NCBI RefSeq assembly: GCF_017312485.1
Contig: NZ_BMBA01000006.1
Location: 62,001 to 126,000, forward strand
DNA length: 64,000 nucleotides
Origin: Clostridium zeae
Lineage (GTDB): Bacteria; Bacillota; Clostridia; Clostridiales; Clostridiaceae
Reading direction: 5' to 3'
Position numbers and translations under genes: made by a program. Shown piece after piece: positions 1 through 11,100 of the stretch (position 1 is the stretch's first letter; every line of letters starts with the position of its first letter). The notes below the pieces were generated by a model. The model was given only the letters and a program-made list of their open reading frames with translations, was not told the origin of the DNA and searched no databases.

Positions 1-697
1 TAATCGCTGCAATTACTTCCTCATAAAACTTAACCAGCCTTGGCAGTAAATAATCTACATTCTTAACTTGAGGAGAACCTGGTCTTATTGGTTCATTTAA
101 TAAATCATAGCCTCCAACAATCCATCTATCCTTGTATCTCTCGGCTAATTTCTTCCATAAACTAATCCCCTTATCCCAACTGTCTTTGTCTGTAAATAAT
201 CTAGGTATATCATCAACACAATCATCTATATTGGCACCAGTTTGTCCACCTGGTGCACCATGTAAATCTAGAAAAACATAAATTTTATATTCTTCACACC
301 AATCTATGCATTGATCTAAAAGCTTGAATCCATCTTCCTTCCATGATATTCCTGGCTCGTTCTCCATAAAAATACGCCAGTTAAAAGGAATTCTTACAGA
401 ATTATATCCCTGTTCTGCCATAAGTCTTATATCTTCTTTAGTTATATAGTCTTGCCTAAACCTCTTCCAAAACTCTTCTGAGTATTTACTACCAGCCAGT
501 TCATGAATCACTGCTTCTATTCGATGAGGTCTATCAAATCTACTGTTCTTAACCTTCCACATATATCCTTCAGGCAAGAGCCAATTTCCTACTCCCCATC
601 CTGCTAAAATCACTTCTTCTCCATCTCCATTAACAATCGATGTACCCTCTGCTCTTAGAAATCCTTTTACTCTGCTATTACTAAATTTTTCGTTCAT
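1..697 (-). CDS. GH5-family glycoside hydrolase (glucanase-like), 3' end cut by window edge
   Basis: Translated from the ATG at 697 with the frame open to position 1, giving about 232 N-terminal residues. A good ribosome binding site (AAAGGAG) lies just upstream. The protein starts without a signal peptide, so this form looks cytoplasmic. Visible GH5 marks are the RIPFNW strand after a DIRLMAEQGYNSV helix, the DLHGAPGGQTG segment, and LLNEP, whose Glu is the family's acid/base catalyst. The nucleophile Glu would lie in the missing C-terminal part. This arrangement is typical of GH5 exo-beta-1,3-glucanase or beta-glucosidase-like members, but the exact substrate cannot be read from the sequence. 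Its neighbours are other glucan-active genes, which supports a role in beta-glucan use (inference). Confidence 0.8.
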   Translation of the reverse strand, partial: MNEKFSNSRVKGFLRAEGTSIVNGDGEEVILAGWGVGNWLLPEGYMWKVKNSRFDRPHRIEAVIHELAGSKYSEEFWKRFRQDYITKEDIRLMAEQGYNSVRIPFNWRIFMENEPGISWKEDGFKLLDQCIDWCEEYKIYVFLDLHGAPGGQTGANIDDCVDDIPRLFTDKDSWDKGISLWKKLAERYKDRWIVGGYDLLNEPIRPGSPQVKNVDYLLPRLVKFYEEVIAAI

Positions 698-778
698 TTC
701 TATTTCTCCTTTTATTCCAAAAATATTACTAATACATATCATTAGCATGTATAAATTCAATCTTAATTTGTAATTGTT

Positions 779-889
779 TTCACATTGGGGGGTATGGATA
801 AACTACTTCAATCTGTAGACTCAAAATAAAGATTTCGATAATTGCGCAAATCTTTGTTTTTGATAATTTTCAATGTGAAGCAGTTTATC
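779..889. promoter_or_regulatory. Nested, partly exclusive inverted repeats upstream of the GH5 gene
   Basis: The 404-bp gap 698-1101 holds no gene. Three inverted repeats are nested in it: TTCACATTG (779-787) with CAATGTGAA (870-878); GATAAACTACTTCA (797-810) with TGAAGCAGTTTATC (876-889, one mismatch); and AAAGATTT (828-835) with AAATCTTT (848-855). The first two pairs share bases 876-878, so they cannot form together. This could be an alternative-fold leader for the GH5 gene, an operator, or a decayed mobile element. Confidence 0.4.
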
Positions 890-1053
890 TATAATAATTA
901 ACTTCAATGTATATCAAAACACATTAACATCAACAACATAATTATATTAATAATATTCTGCAAACCAAAGTAGCTTTTATTTGGATTAGGGTGCTTTTTT
1001 TAGTTAATTTAAAAAACAATTTAATTTTTTACTTCTACCTCAAATGATAAAAA

Positions 1054-1085
1054 GGATATGTGAATAATTAATGCTTCACATACCC
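1054..1085 (-). terminator. Terminator of the giant surface-protein gene
   Basis: On the minus strand the sequence GGGTATGTGAA pairs with TTCACATATCC and is followed by a short T tract. It sits 16 bp after the stop codon of the surface protein. Confidence 0.7.
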
Positions 1086-1101
1086 TTTAAATAAAATTAT
1101 A

Positions 1102-4100
1102 TTAATTCTTCTTTTTAGCTACTGATAATACACCAATTCCTGATACTAATGCAATAAATCCAATAAGACTTATAACCTCTGAACCTATTGGTGAACCTGT
1201 TTTAGGTAGTTCCGCTACTATCTTTGTTGGCTCATTATTTTGCTTATCAGGTTGTTTCTTTTGTTCATTCATTTGTATATCTCTTTTTACTATTTCTTTT
1301 TCTACTGATATAGTCTCACTTGTAAATGTATCATATCCATCCTTTGTAACTACAAGATAATAGTCTGCATCTGGAAAAACCATAAATGCATACTTACCAT
1401 TTATATCATCCATTTGTGGATTTAGGTTATCTGCTGGAGCAAATCCTGGAACTTTAGGTAAGTTTACCAATGTATTTGGAGTTCTTCCTGCTGCTCTATT
1501 TCTTGCTGTATCTGCGTAATACAACTGAACCTTAGCTCCATCGATATTATTTTTTGTAAGTGCATCTGTAATTGTTCCATAAGGATCTATTAAAGCAGAG
1601 CTTAAATTAATCTGTCCATCTGAATCTACTGTTACATTCACTGAACCAACCACTATCTTTTCTCCTGAAGGGAAGGTATAGTTTATCGCAACATTGTAAA
1701 CTTTGCCTTTTTCTAGTCCTTCTGCTTCAAACACTCCATTATTTAAGGATATCTTACCTTTATCTAAGCTGCTTGAATCTGACTTATTTACAACTTCAAC
1801 ACTAAATACTGAGCTATCGCTTAGAAGAGATACATTTCCATTAGGTTGTTTTACAAGTATTACTCCTGCAGCAGTGTTTACTGATGAATAATCTTCATTT
1901 CCTGTTCCAGTTATATTACCTGTTTGATTATTTTGAGTGAATTTAACATTCACATAACTATCCCCAACCTTCACTGGCTTTGTAATGCTAATCTTATATT
2001 GAACATTTCCTTTAGGAATAGCTATTGAATACTTTCCGTCTGCTCCAGTTATCATCTTTGAATAGAAATCATCAATACCATCTCCATCAAAATCTTTAGA
2101 AACTTCTACTATTGCATTATTTACTGGAAGTCCTGTCTCATTATCGACCACTAATCCACTAATTATTCCTGGTTCAAATACCATTACAATTTGATCTGAA
2201 ACCTGTAGATTATGTGCAGTATCGTTAACTGTAGCTTTTACATGTATATTTCTGTTTTTAGTACCATCAACTTTACTTGATTTAAATAATATCCTTGCTA
2301 CACCATTTTTATCAGTTATTGCAACTGTACCGTTAGGGAAGGTTCCTTCAGCTGCTGAAAAATTAACTTCTACATTTACTACTGGATTATTATTCTTGTC
2401 TACCACTTTAGCTGAAAGTACGGACGTTGATTTGCCATCTCCTAATATAGTAGTTGGATTTGAAGTTAAGCTTAGTGAATAGCCTACAGCTTCATGAACT
2501 TGGAAGTCTCTTCTAACTGTATAGTTGGTTTCACTCGTTGGTTCAACATCAAAATCTATACTCTGAGCTTCATATGATGGATTTGAAACTTTAAAACCAT
2601 ATATACCTAACTTAACATTATTTATGATATAGTTTCCGTTTGAATCTGTAGTTGTTGTGTATATTACATGTCCACTTTGATCACTTAACTGTATAGCTGT
2701 ATTTGGTACGTTCTTACCTGTTGTAATGTTTATTACTGTCCCAACTAAGTTCGCTTTATCTTTTACTTCAATATATATAGTAGAAATTACCTTACCACCA
2801 TGTCCATCATTTACTTCTACAGTGAAACTATCTGTTCCAACATAATTTATATTAGGAACATATGTCCATACTCCAGTTTTATCTACTTCTGCATATCCTT
2901 TTGCTGGAATTGTCTTCAACGAATACTCTAATCCATCACCATCAATATCATTTCCTATAACTTTACCTGTTACTGCTACGTTGTATGGTGTAACTCTGTT
3001 ATAATTCGGTACTGTTGGTGCGTCATTTACTGCATTTACATTTATACTTACAGTTGCAGTATCTGTTCCTCCATGACCATCACTTATTGTATAGCTAAAG
3101 CTGTCGGTACCATTATAGTTAGCATCTGGTGTGTAACCTATTGTGCCGTCTTCATTTATTACTGCTGTTCCATGTTCTGGCTTTGTAACTGAAGTTATAG
3201 TCAGTGTATCTCTATCCACGTCACTATCATTAGTAAGAACACTTACCTTCACTGTTCCATCTTCAGATACTGTTGCTGTATCAGCTTCTGCTTTTGGTGC
3301 ATCATTTACTGGAGTTATCGTTATATTTACAGTTCCGTTTTCATTAGCATATACTGTTCCGTCATTTCCATTCCACTGAAAACTTGTAGTTCCATTCCAA
3401 TCTGAGTTTGGTGTAAATGTTAGTTTTGACAAGTCTGATGTTAATATCTCTTGTCCAGCTATTATTGATACTCCATTTAACTTTAATATTCCATTGCTTG
3501 GTAAGCTTGCTATCTTTATCTTAACTAAGCTGTCACCATCAATATCTGTAAACTTAGTACTAAAGTCTCCGCTAGTAAAATTTATATTAGTATCTTCTGG
3601 TCCACTTTTGCTTATGATTCCTACAGCTGGCGCATCATTTACTTCATTTACATTTATACTTACAGTTGTTGTAGCTGTTCCACCATTACCGTCACTTATT
3701 GTATAGCTAAAGCTGTCGGTACCATTGTAGTTATGGTCTGGTGTATAACTTATTGTTCCGTCTGGATTTATAACTGCTGTTCCGTGAGCTGGCTTTGTAA
3801 CTGAAGTTATAGTCAGTGTATCTCTATCCACGTCACTATCATTGGTAAGAACACTTACCTTCACTGCTCCATCTTCAGATACTGTTGCTGTATCAGCTGC
3901 TGCTACTGGTACATCATTTACAGGAGTTATTGTCATACTTACAGTTCCGTTTTCGGCAGCGTATGCTATTCCGTCATTTCCATTCCACTGAAAGCTTGTA
4001 GTTCCGTTCCAATCTGAGTTTGGCGTAAATGTTAATTTTGACAAGTCTGATGTTAATATCTCTTGTCCAACAGTTATTGATACGCCATTTAACTTTAATA

Positions 4101-7100
4101 CTCCATTGCTTGGTAAGGTTACTATCTTTATCTTAACTAAGCTGTCACCATCAATATCTGTAAACTTAGTACTAAAGTCTCCACTAGTGAAGTTTATATC
4201 AGCATCCTCTGGTCCATTTTTGCTTATGTTACCTACAGCTGGTGCATCATTTACTTCATTTACATTTATACTTACAGTTGTTGTAGCTGTTCCACCATTA
4301 CCGTCACTTATTGTATAGCTAAAGCTGTCGGTACCATTGTAGTTATGGTCTGGTGTATAGCTTATGGTTCCGTCTTCATTTATTACTGCTGTTCCATGTT
4401 CTGGCTTTGTAACTGAAGTTATAGTCAGTGTATCTCTATCCACATCACTATCATTAGTAAGAACACTTATCTTCACTGCTCCATCTTCAGATACTGTTGC
4501 TGTATCAGCTGCTGCTACCGGTGCATCATTTACAGGAGTTATTGTTATATTTACAGTTCCGTTTTCGGCAGCGTATGCTATTCCGTCATTTCCATTCCAC
4601 TGAAAACTTGTAGTTCCATTCCAATTTGAATTTGGTGTAAATGTTAGTTTTGACAAGTCTGATGCTAATATTTCTTGTCCAGCTATTATTGATACCCCGT
4701 TTAACTTTAATATTCCATTGCTTGGTAAGCTTGCTATCTTTATTTTAATTAAGCTATTACCATCAATATCTGTAAACTTAGTACTAAAGTCTCCACTAGT
4801 GAAAGTTATATCTGTATCTTCTGGTCCATTTTTATCTATATTGCCAACAGTTGGCGCATCATTTACTGCATTTACATTTATACTTACAGTTGCTGTAGCT
4901 GTTCCACCATGACTGTCACTTACTGTATAGCTAAAGCTGTCGGTGCCATTGTAATTAGAGTCCGGTGTATAACTTATTGTTCCGTCTGGATTTATAACTG
5001 CTGTTCCGTGAGCTGGCTTTGTAACTGAAGTTATAGTCAGTGTATCTCTATCCACGTCACTATCATTAGTAAGAACACTTACCTTCACTGTTCCATCCTC
5101 TGATAATGTTGCTGTATCAGCTTCTGCTTTTGGTGCATCATTTACTGGAGTTATTGTTATATTTACAGTTCCGTTTTCATTAGCATATACTGTTCCGTCA
5201 TTTCCATTCCACTGAAAGCTTGTAGTTCCATTCCAATCTGAGTTTGGAGTGAAAGTTAATTTTGACAGTTGTAGTAATGGTATTTCTTGTCCAATTTCTA
5301 CTATCTCTCCATTTAGCTTTAATACTCCGTTACTTGGTAAACTTGCTATTTTTATTTTAGTTAAAACATCTTCATCACTATCTGAGAATTTGCTTATAAA
5401 GTCATTTATAGAAAATACTATATTAGCATCTTCTGGTCCTATTTTATATATATCTGATACTGTTGGAATATTATTAACTGCATTTACAGTAATATTTACT
5501 GTTCCTGTAGCAGACCCACCTTGTCCATCATTTATAGTATAGGTAAAGCTATCTGGTCCATGGTAATTCTCATCAGGTATATATTTTATAGTTCCATTTG
5601 AGTTTATAACAGCTGTACCATGTTCTGGTTCTGTAATAGAAGTTATATTCAATGTATTGTTTTCAGCATCAGTATCATTGCTAAGCGCATTTAAATCAAC
5701 TGATGTGTTCACATTTGTTGAGACTGTATCATCATTTGCTACTGGTGCATCATTTACAGGAGCCACTGTAATATTTACACTAGCATTGTTTGCTGAATAA
5801 AATGCACCATTGCTTCCATTCCAACTAAAGCTTGTATTGCCATTCCAATCTTTATTCGGAGTAAAAGTTAAACCTGATAAATTTAACACTAATATTTCTT
5901 GTCCAGTCGTAACAGGTGTACCATTAAGCTTTAAAGTTCCATTAGCAGGAAGATCTACTACTTTAATTTTATTTAATAAGTTAGTAGCACCATCTGTAAA
6001 CTTGTTAGTAAAGTCAGTAGTTGTAAATGGTATATCTGTATCCTCTGCACTACTTTTAGTTATGTTAGATGAAATTGGTGTCACATCAAAACTTAGGGCA
6101 ACTGGAGTTCCTGGGAAGTAAGTCCACGTATCTATACCCTTACCATTACCATAGTTGTTGAAATAACCATGTGCACCTTGGCTACTATCAATTCCAGATA
6201 GACCTAATACTTGATTAATGTGATAAGTAAGATTACTTGCATCAAGATTTACAGAAGTACCATTGGCAGAAGTATAATTGCTTTCATCATAATATACTTT
6301 GTATTTATCAGCATAAGCTTCTGGATCACTATATCCAGGTGCATTTATAAGCTTAACTTTTATTCCAAATGGATTATATTCTGCATCTAGTATTGGGAAG
6401 TGGTATTCTCCGCCCTTCATAATAAGTTGTGCTGTATAAGTTCCTACAGGTAGTTTATTACCATTCTTATCCTTGCCATCCCAAGTAATTGTATTTACCC
6501 CTGCTCTACAAACATTTTCTATTACTGTATCTGTTGAAAGATTGTATCCTTCACTTCCGTCAGTATTAATAGTTAGTCTATAGCTACAAGCTTTATCTGC
6601 TATAAAGGTGAAAGTTCCTCCAGTAGATACATTCGTTTTTAAATCTACATTCGAACTACCTTTAAAGCTGAAGTTTTCAGGAACCGCAGGCGCAATGGCA
6701 ACTGGTGAAAGGTTAGATGGTAAATCTTTATTTGGATTATTAACAAATACTTTATGAGTTATATTTGTTTCAGTATCTGGGTCAGTTGGAAGCTGCGGTG
6801 CAATGTTTCCTAAAATATTACCCAATGTATCTGCAGTCGCTGCATCAGCATTCATAATTGAATGATATAAAGTCTTATCATTTGTTTTATCAATAAAACC
6901 TCTATTATTTGACCAGAAGATGAATCCATTAGGGTCTATACCATTCATTGAAGTTTGATATACATAGCCATCTTTTGTTAATACATAAAAATCATTATTT
7001 AGTACCTTTTCAGCATTTGAAGTTGAGGTGGCATTTGAATTTGTTGTAGAATTAGTTCCCATTATCATAGCAATATAAGGCGCATACATTCTACCCTTTT

Positions 7101-7686
7101 TCTCATTACCAGCTGAATCTTTAACAGTAACGTCCCAGGCTGCTATAGTACTTTTCTGTGCAATTAGGAACTCACTTGAACCCTTTTGAAATGTAGGATT
7201 ACTTGTAGTGCCTGTTGGTCCTACAAATTGAAATTGCCATATACCAGTTTCTGTAGCACCTACAGTTAGAGTTATTGGAACATATCCCCCAGCGTTAGGT
7301 CCTATTTTTTCTTCAGCAACATTCTCAATATATCCAGCTTTACTTGCTGATGATGAAACAGTATAAGAGGTCCAACTAGTTGCCCCTGGCTTCTTTACCA
7401 ATATACTTCCAGTTTGAGCAACGCTAGATCCAAAATTAATTGTTTCTCCTTGTTGTGCGTATACATTGAAGGTTGTTCTTCTTGTTATACCTGCTGTTGT
7501 AGCATCTGATGCCCATAAAAATGGTCTATATCCACCATTATTGACATATTGGTTTGTAGCTTGATTATAGGTATTTACTAATTCTCTACTTCCTTCTGCT
7601 TTAACCACAGTTGTATGCAGATAACCATTATAAACTGTTGCGGCTAATGCAATTAAAACCATTAGTTTCTTTTTGTTTCTAAGCAT
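1102..7686 (-). CDS. Giant LPXTG-anchored surface protein with tandem cadherin-like repeats
   Basis: About 2194 residues. The ATG at 7686 is preferred over a GTG two codons upstream because AAAGGAG is then 8 nt away. Residues 1-30 form a signal peptide (basic start, hydrophobic core, VKA). Residues 35-330 are a unique N-terminal region. A FlgD-like Ig segment follows near 340-450. Residues about 550-1640 hold five pairs of two alternating domains (an EDT-x-I-x-F type ending VNDAP, and an ADTAT-x-SEDG type ending in a GGTATTTVSINVN-like strand) plus a sixth cadherin-like domain. Then come carboxypeptidase-regulatory-like domains and a Big_1/invasin-like domain (about 1740-1840). The C-terminus has LPKTG near residue 2162, a membrane segment and a KKK tail, the classic sortase signal. 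Such proteins act as wall-anchored adhesins or polysaccharide-binding scaffolds. No sortase gene is in the window. Transcription passes through a structured leader with a terminator. Confidence 0.88.
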   Translation of the reverse strand: MLRNKKKLMVLIALAATVYNGYLHTTVVKAEGSRELVNTYNQATNQYVNNGGYRPFLWASDATTAGITRRTTFNVYAQQGETINFGSSVAQTGSILVKKPGATSWTSYTVSSSASKAGYIENVAEEKIGPNAGGYVPITLTVGATETGIWQFQFVGPTGTTSNPTFQKGSSEFLIAQKSTIAAWDVTVKDSAGNEKKGRMYAPYIAMIMGTNSTTNSNATSTSNAEKVLNNDFYVLTKDGYVYQTSMNGIDPNGFIFWSNNRGFIDKTNDKTLYHSIMNADAATADTLGNILGNIAPQLPTDPDTETNITHKVFVNNPNKDLPSNLSPVAIAPAVPENFSFKGSSNVDLKTNVSTGGTFTFIADKACSYRLTINTDGSEGYNLSTDTVIENVCRAGVNTITWDGKDKNGNKLPVGTYTAQLIMKGGEYHFPILDAEYNPFGIKVKLINAPGYSDPEAYADKYKVYYDESNYTSANGTSVNLDASNLTYHINQVLGLSGIDSSQGAHGYFNNYGNGKGIDTWTYFPGTPVALSFDVTPISSNITKSSAEDTDIPFTTTDFTNKFTDGATNLLNKIKVVDLPANGTLKLNGTPVTTGQEILVLNLSGLTFTPNKDWNGNTSFSWNGSNGAFYSANNASVNITVAPVNDAPVANDDTVSTNVNTSVDLNALSNDTDAENNTLNITSITEPEHGTAVINSNGTIKYIPDENYHGPDSFTYTINDGQGGSATGTVNITVNAVNNIPTVSDIYKIGPEDANIVFSINDFISKFSDSDEDVLTKIKIASLPSNGVLKLNGEIVEIGQEIPLLQLSKLTFTPNSDWNGTTSFQWNGNDGTVYANENGTVNITITPVNDAPKAEADTATLSEDGTVKVSVLTNDSDVDRDTLTITSVTKPAHGTAVINPDGTISYTPDSNYNGTDSFSYTVSDSHGGTATATVSINVNAVNDAPTVGNIDKNGPEDTDITFTSGDFSTKFTDIDGNSLIKIKIASLPSNGILKLNGVSIIAGQEILASDLSKLTFTPNSNWNGTTSFQWNGNDGIAYAAENGTVNITITPVNDAPVAAADTATVSEDGAVKISVLTNDSDVDRDTLTITSVTKPEHGTAVINEDGTISYTPDHNYNGTDSFSYTISDGNGGTATTTVSINVNEVNDAPAVGNISKNGPEDADINFTSGDFSTKFTDIDGDSLVKIKIVTLPSNGVLKLNGVSITVGQEILTSDLSKLTFTPNSDWNGTTSFQWNGNDGIAYAAENGTVSMTITPVNDVPVAAADTATVSEDGAVKVSVLTNDSDVDRDTLTITSVTKPAHGTAVINPDGTISYTPDHNYNGTDSFSYTISDGNGGTATTTVSINVNEVNDAPAVGIISKSGPEDTNINFTSGDFSTKFTDIDGDSLVKIKIASLPSNGILKLNGVSIIAGQEILTSDLSKLTFTPNSDWNGTTSFQWNGNDGTVYANENGTVNITITPVNDAPKAEADTATVSEDGTVKVSVLTNDSDVDRDTLTITSVTKPEHGTAVINEDGTIGYTPDANYNGTDSFSYTISDGHGGTDTATVSINVNAVNDAPTVPNYNRVTPYNVAVTGKVIGNDIDGDGLEYSLKTIPAKGYAEVDKTGVWTYVPNINYVGTDSFTVEVNDGHGGKVISTIYIEVKDKANLVGTVINITTGKNVPNTAIQLSDQSGHVIYTTTTDSNGNYIINNVKLGIYGFKVSNPSYEAQSIDFDVEPTSETNYTVRRDFQVHEAVGYSLSLTSNPTTILGDGKSTSVLSAKVVDKNNNPVVNVEVNFSAAEGTFPNGTVAITDKNGVARILFKSSKVDGTKNRNIHVKATVNDTAHNLQVSDQIVMVFEPGIISGLVVDNETGLPVNNAIVEVSKDFDGDGIDDFYSKMITGADGKYSIAIPKGNVQYKISITKPVKVGDSYVNVKFTQNNQTGNITGTGNEDYSSVNTAAGVILVKQPNGNVSLLSDSSVFSVEVVNKSDSSSLDKGKISLNNGVFEAEGLEKGKVYNVAINYTFPSGEKIVVGSVNVTVDSDGQINLSSALIDPYGTITDALTKNNIDGAKVQLYYADTARNRAAGRTPNTLVNLPKVPGFAPADNLNPQMDDINGKYAFMVFPDADYYLVVTKDGYDTFTSETISVEKEIVKRDIQMNEQKKQPDKQNNEPTKIVAELPKTGSPIGSEVISLIGFIALVSGIGVLSVAKKKN
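3000..5447 (-). repeat. Four tandem copies of a 612-bp repeat inside the surface-protein gene
   Basis: The string GAAGTTATAGTCAGTG occurs at 3191, 3803, 4415 and 5027, so the unit is exactly 612 bp (204 codons, one pair of cadherin-like domains). The boundaries are approximate. Neighbouring copies are nearly identical over long stretches, which points to recent amplification or gene conversion. Such arrays often vary in copy number between strains. Confidence 0.85.
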
Positions 7687-7741
7687 GTTCACTACTCCTT
7701 TAAACCATTGTTAAAACATTAATATTTTTAAGTAATAAAAA

Positions 7742-7825
7742 AACCGACCAATTAAAAAATTGGTCGGTTGCACTACTAACTCGCCACGTACAAAGTGCCC
7801 AAATAAGTACGTAGGTCAAAGTTCC
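7742..7825 (-). promoter_or_regulatory. Structured leader with pseudoknot and intrinsic terminator upstream of the surface-protein gene
   Basis: Read on the minus strand. CTACGTAC (7814-7807) pairs with GTACGTGG (7791-7784) in an 8-bp stem with a 15-nt loop. Loop bases GCACT (7798-7794) can pair with downstream AGTGC (7774-7770), making an H-type pseudoknot. Directly after comes a strong terminator: AACCGACCAATT pairing with AATTGGTCGGTT, then a run of T (7769-7742). The surface-protein start codon is about 55 nt further on. The layout is that of an attenuator or riboswitch. It does not match the c-di-GMP, FMN, SAM, preQ1 or fluoride consensus as I know them. Confidence 0.55.
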
Positions 7826-8089
7826 CATTTTAGCATGAAATATATAAAGCTTATCAAACTACACGTAAATAGTAAACTTTATATATAAACGTTTAAATAA
7901 TTCATTAGGATATTGCTCATTTATTTCGGATTGAAGTAATTCGTCTTTATATCTAATGAAATACTATATATATCCATAATTCTACATTATATTACATATT
8001 AATGTCAATTTATATGTAATTTATTTATGTAAAAAAAAGTTTACTATAGAGTAACTTTTATAAAAATATACTCAAACTAAATTTAATAA

Positions 8090-8118
8090 GGCATGTGGCC
8101 TTTAATAGTCCACATACC
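8090..8118 (-). terminator. Hairpin after the GH87-type gene
   Basis: GGTATGTGG pairs with CCACATGCC on the minus strand, 24 bp after the stop codon. The T tract is weak. The rest of the 450-bp gap 7693-8141 is AT-rich and holds the leader of the surface-protein gene; I see nothing else in it. Confidence 0.5.
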
Positions 8119-8141
8119 TTTTATTAATGCATATTTAAATT

Positions 8142-11100
8142 TTATTTTACTGTTAAATTAAATCCACTTTGTATTAAATAAGGATTTGTTGCTTCAATAT
8201 TACTCAAGGAAAGATTCGTAAAGGTTGCAGATCCATTACCAGTATAAGTGTAAATTGCTTCACCTAAATGTGGCTGTGAGAATCTTGAAGTTGTAATGTT
8301 ATCTTTTCCAGTTCCATCTATAGTAATATTGTTAAAGTTAATATTACTAAAACCTCCACCATATCCAAATTGTATTGCATCTCTTTGAGCATTGATAATA
8401 TCGATGTTTGTAAAAGTAACATTTTGAATAGATGAATTTGATGCTTCCAAATCAATAGCACCACGTTCTCCATTATAACAATCTTTACTAGTACCAGAAT
8501 TTATTATTGTGGTATCTGAGAAAGTTATTCCTGTGTTATTTTCAAAATGATATCCAGGGAATACTGTATTCATTCTGATACCAGAGCCCATAAAGCAATC
8601 CTTAATATAGTTATTAGTTGCTTTATGTCCTGAACCTCCGAAAATAGCTATAGCAGCTGCACGCCAGTTATTTTCAATTGTATTATAGCTAAAGGTATTA
8701 TTTACTTCCATTGGAGCACCCATAGTACTATCTGGCCACATAGCTAATCCATCATCACCATTGTTTCTTACGCTACAGTTTTGAACTGTAGAGTTCTTAG
8801 TACCTTGACAGAAGTTTATACCATCAGCTAAGTTATTTCTAACACGTCCATTGGATATTATTAAGCCATCTGCAGGTATAGCTGGAGTATGAGCATAATC
8901 TGCTACCCAGAAACCGCACTCAAAATGTTCTTCCCAGAAGTCATGTATACGAGAGTTAGTACCGAAGTTATCCATAAATGCTTTGTAAATTGCATTTTGG
9001 TTATATCTAGTTCTAAGCATAGAATTCATATATACATTACTAAAATCAATAGTTCCTGTAACTCTTAAAGATATTCCACCGCTTGCTGAATTTGGTGATG
9101 TGAATTGAATATTGGTATACCACATTCCAGCACCTGTGATTGTGATGTTATTTGCATTTATAGTCCACATACCACCTAAGTTAAATTTACCTTCAGGTAT
9201 ATATACACTCTTTCCTGAAGAAGCTGCAGCATTTACACAAGAATTAAAAGCTGCAAGGTCGTCGGTTGAGTCATTTGGTGTTGCGCCGTAATCAGTTACT
9301 GAAAGAGCATTAGCTGGCTTTGCAATCGCTGCTGGAACTGGTTCTATTTCTAAGAAGTCAACTCCATATTCAATACTATCACCATTTGTTTTTTGAATTC
9401 TGATCTTATCTCCAGCTTTTAGAGCTGTAGAAAGCTTAAAGTGAGTTTCATCAAAGCGGAACGCAGCTTGACCACCATTTGGTGCATCTGCTGGTTGATC
9501 ACTTGTGAAATACTGCCATGAATAATATGAAGTTAGCGAAATAGTGCTAACCTTTGTACCATTTACATAGCAATCTAATGATCCATTTAGTCCCATTCCA
9601 TCTGCTGTATCAGGCATTGTAAATCTCATATCAACACCTGCACCACCTTGGTTTACTGTCCATTCAACATAAGATCCATTAGTTGGAAGAGCCACATACT
9701 TCTGATTTGAAGCTTCAGAAGCAATAAGAGAATAATCAAAGGTTGGAGCTGTACGTAATACTGCACCGCCTCCTAAAGTACCATCTTCAGATTCATATCT
9801 TGTATAAGGTACTGTTGCTCCACGACTTCCTGGTGCTGGAGGAGTTGTTACAACCATTTGACTTCCACTTGTATATGAGTTGTTTGTTTCATCAAGTTCA
9901 GCAAAAACATTTGTATCATCAGCATTTGCTGAAACTGCATAGCTTCCTGCCACTGCTGTATAACTGGCAGTTACTGCTATAGTTCCTCCAGTTGCTATAG
10001 ATGCTGTAGTTGAACCAGTAACTTTTGTACTTCCTATATTAAACCCAACAACATTTGTTACTCCTGCAGTTGTTGCTGCCCCTTGATTCTTAACAGTTGC
10101 AGTCAAAGTAACTGTGTTACCTGCTTGAGGATTTGATGGTGCCCATGATATATTTGTAACCACTAAGTCTGGCTTAGTTGGTGCTGTAACAACTAATTGA
10201 GTTGTACTTGTATAAGAGTTATTTGTCTCATTACTTTCAATTATGACATTTGAATCATCTACATTAGCAGTAGGTGTAAAGGTTCCTGCTACTGATGTCC
10301 AAGTGCCTGTAACTGTAGCTGTTCCACCTACTGGAATTGATGCAGTAGTAGAACCAGTCACCTTTGTACTTCCAATGTTGAAGCCAACAACGTTGTTTAG
10401 ACCAGCTGTTGTAGCTGCCGCACCTTGATTTTTAACAGTTGCAGTAAAGGTAACTGTTTGCCCAGCTGTTGGATTAGTTGGCGCAAAGGTTAAACCTGTT
10501 ACTACTAAATCTGCTTTATCTGTAGTTGAAGAGTTTACAGTTATATAATCTATATTTACATTACCAGTATCAGTTGTATCATATTTATAAGCTATTGTAT
10601 TATTTCCTGCATTTAAGGATAAAGTTTCTATTTTATCTCCCCAAGTGTTCCAATCTGCTAATGCTGGCAAGGAGGTTTGTCTCACTTTGCTTCCATTAAC
10701 ATAAACACTTAAAGTCATAGGGTTACCATTGTATGCATTTGCATATCTTAAATCTACATCATAATAACCTGCTGATGCTGCATTAACAGTAAATGATGCC
10801 TGAGAAGAACCTGAGGTTTGGATTCCGTCTACAAATCCACTTCCTGAATATCCAGTATGATCAGTATTGATTTTTGCTCCACCTGAAAGTGTAGCTGCTT
10901 CACCTTCATACTTATTCCCACTTGGTGGTGGTGTAGTAGAGGATACAGTTATACTTTTGTCTAAAGTGTTATTGTTTTCATTTGATTCAGCTATTAGGTT
11001 TACATCATCTATGAAGGCTCTAACAGTATGAGTTCCACTAGTAGCTGTCCAAGTTGACTTTCCAGATGGACCTCCATTTGCTGTTAAGGTAGCAGTTCCT

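Noticed and set aside
3143-6121. Many plus-strand frames of 60-100 codons opposite the surface-protein gene
   Set aside because: They repeat with the 612-bp unit and lack binding sites; they are mirror frames of the repeat, not genes.
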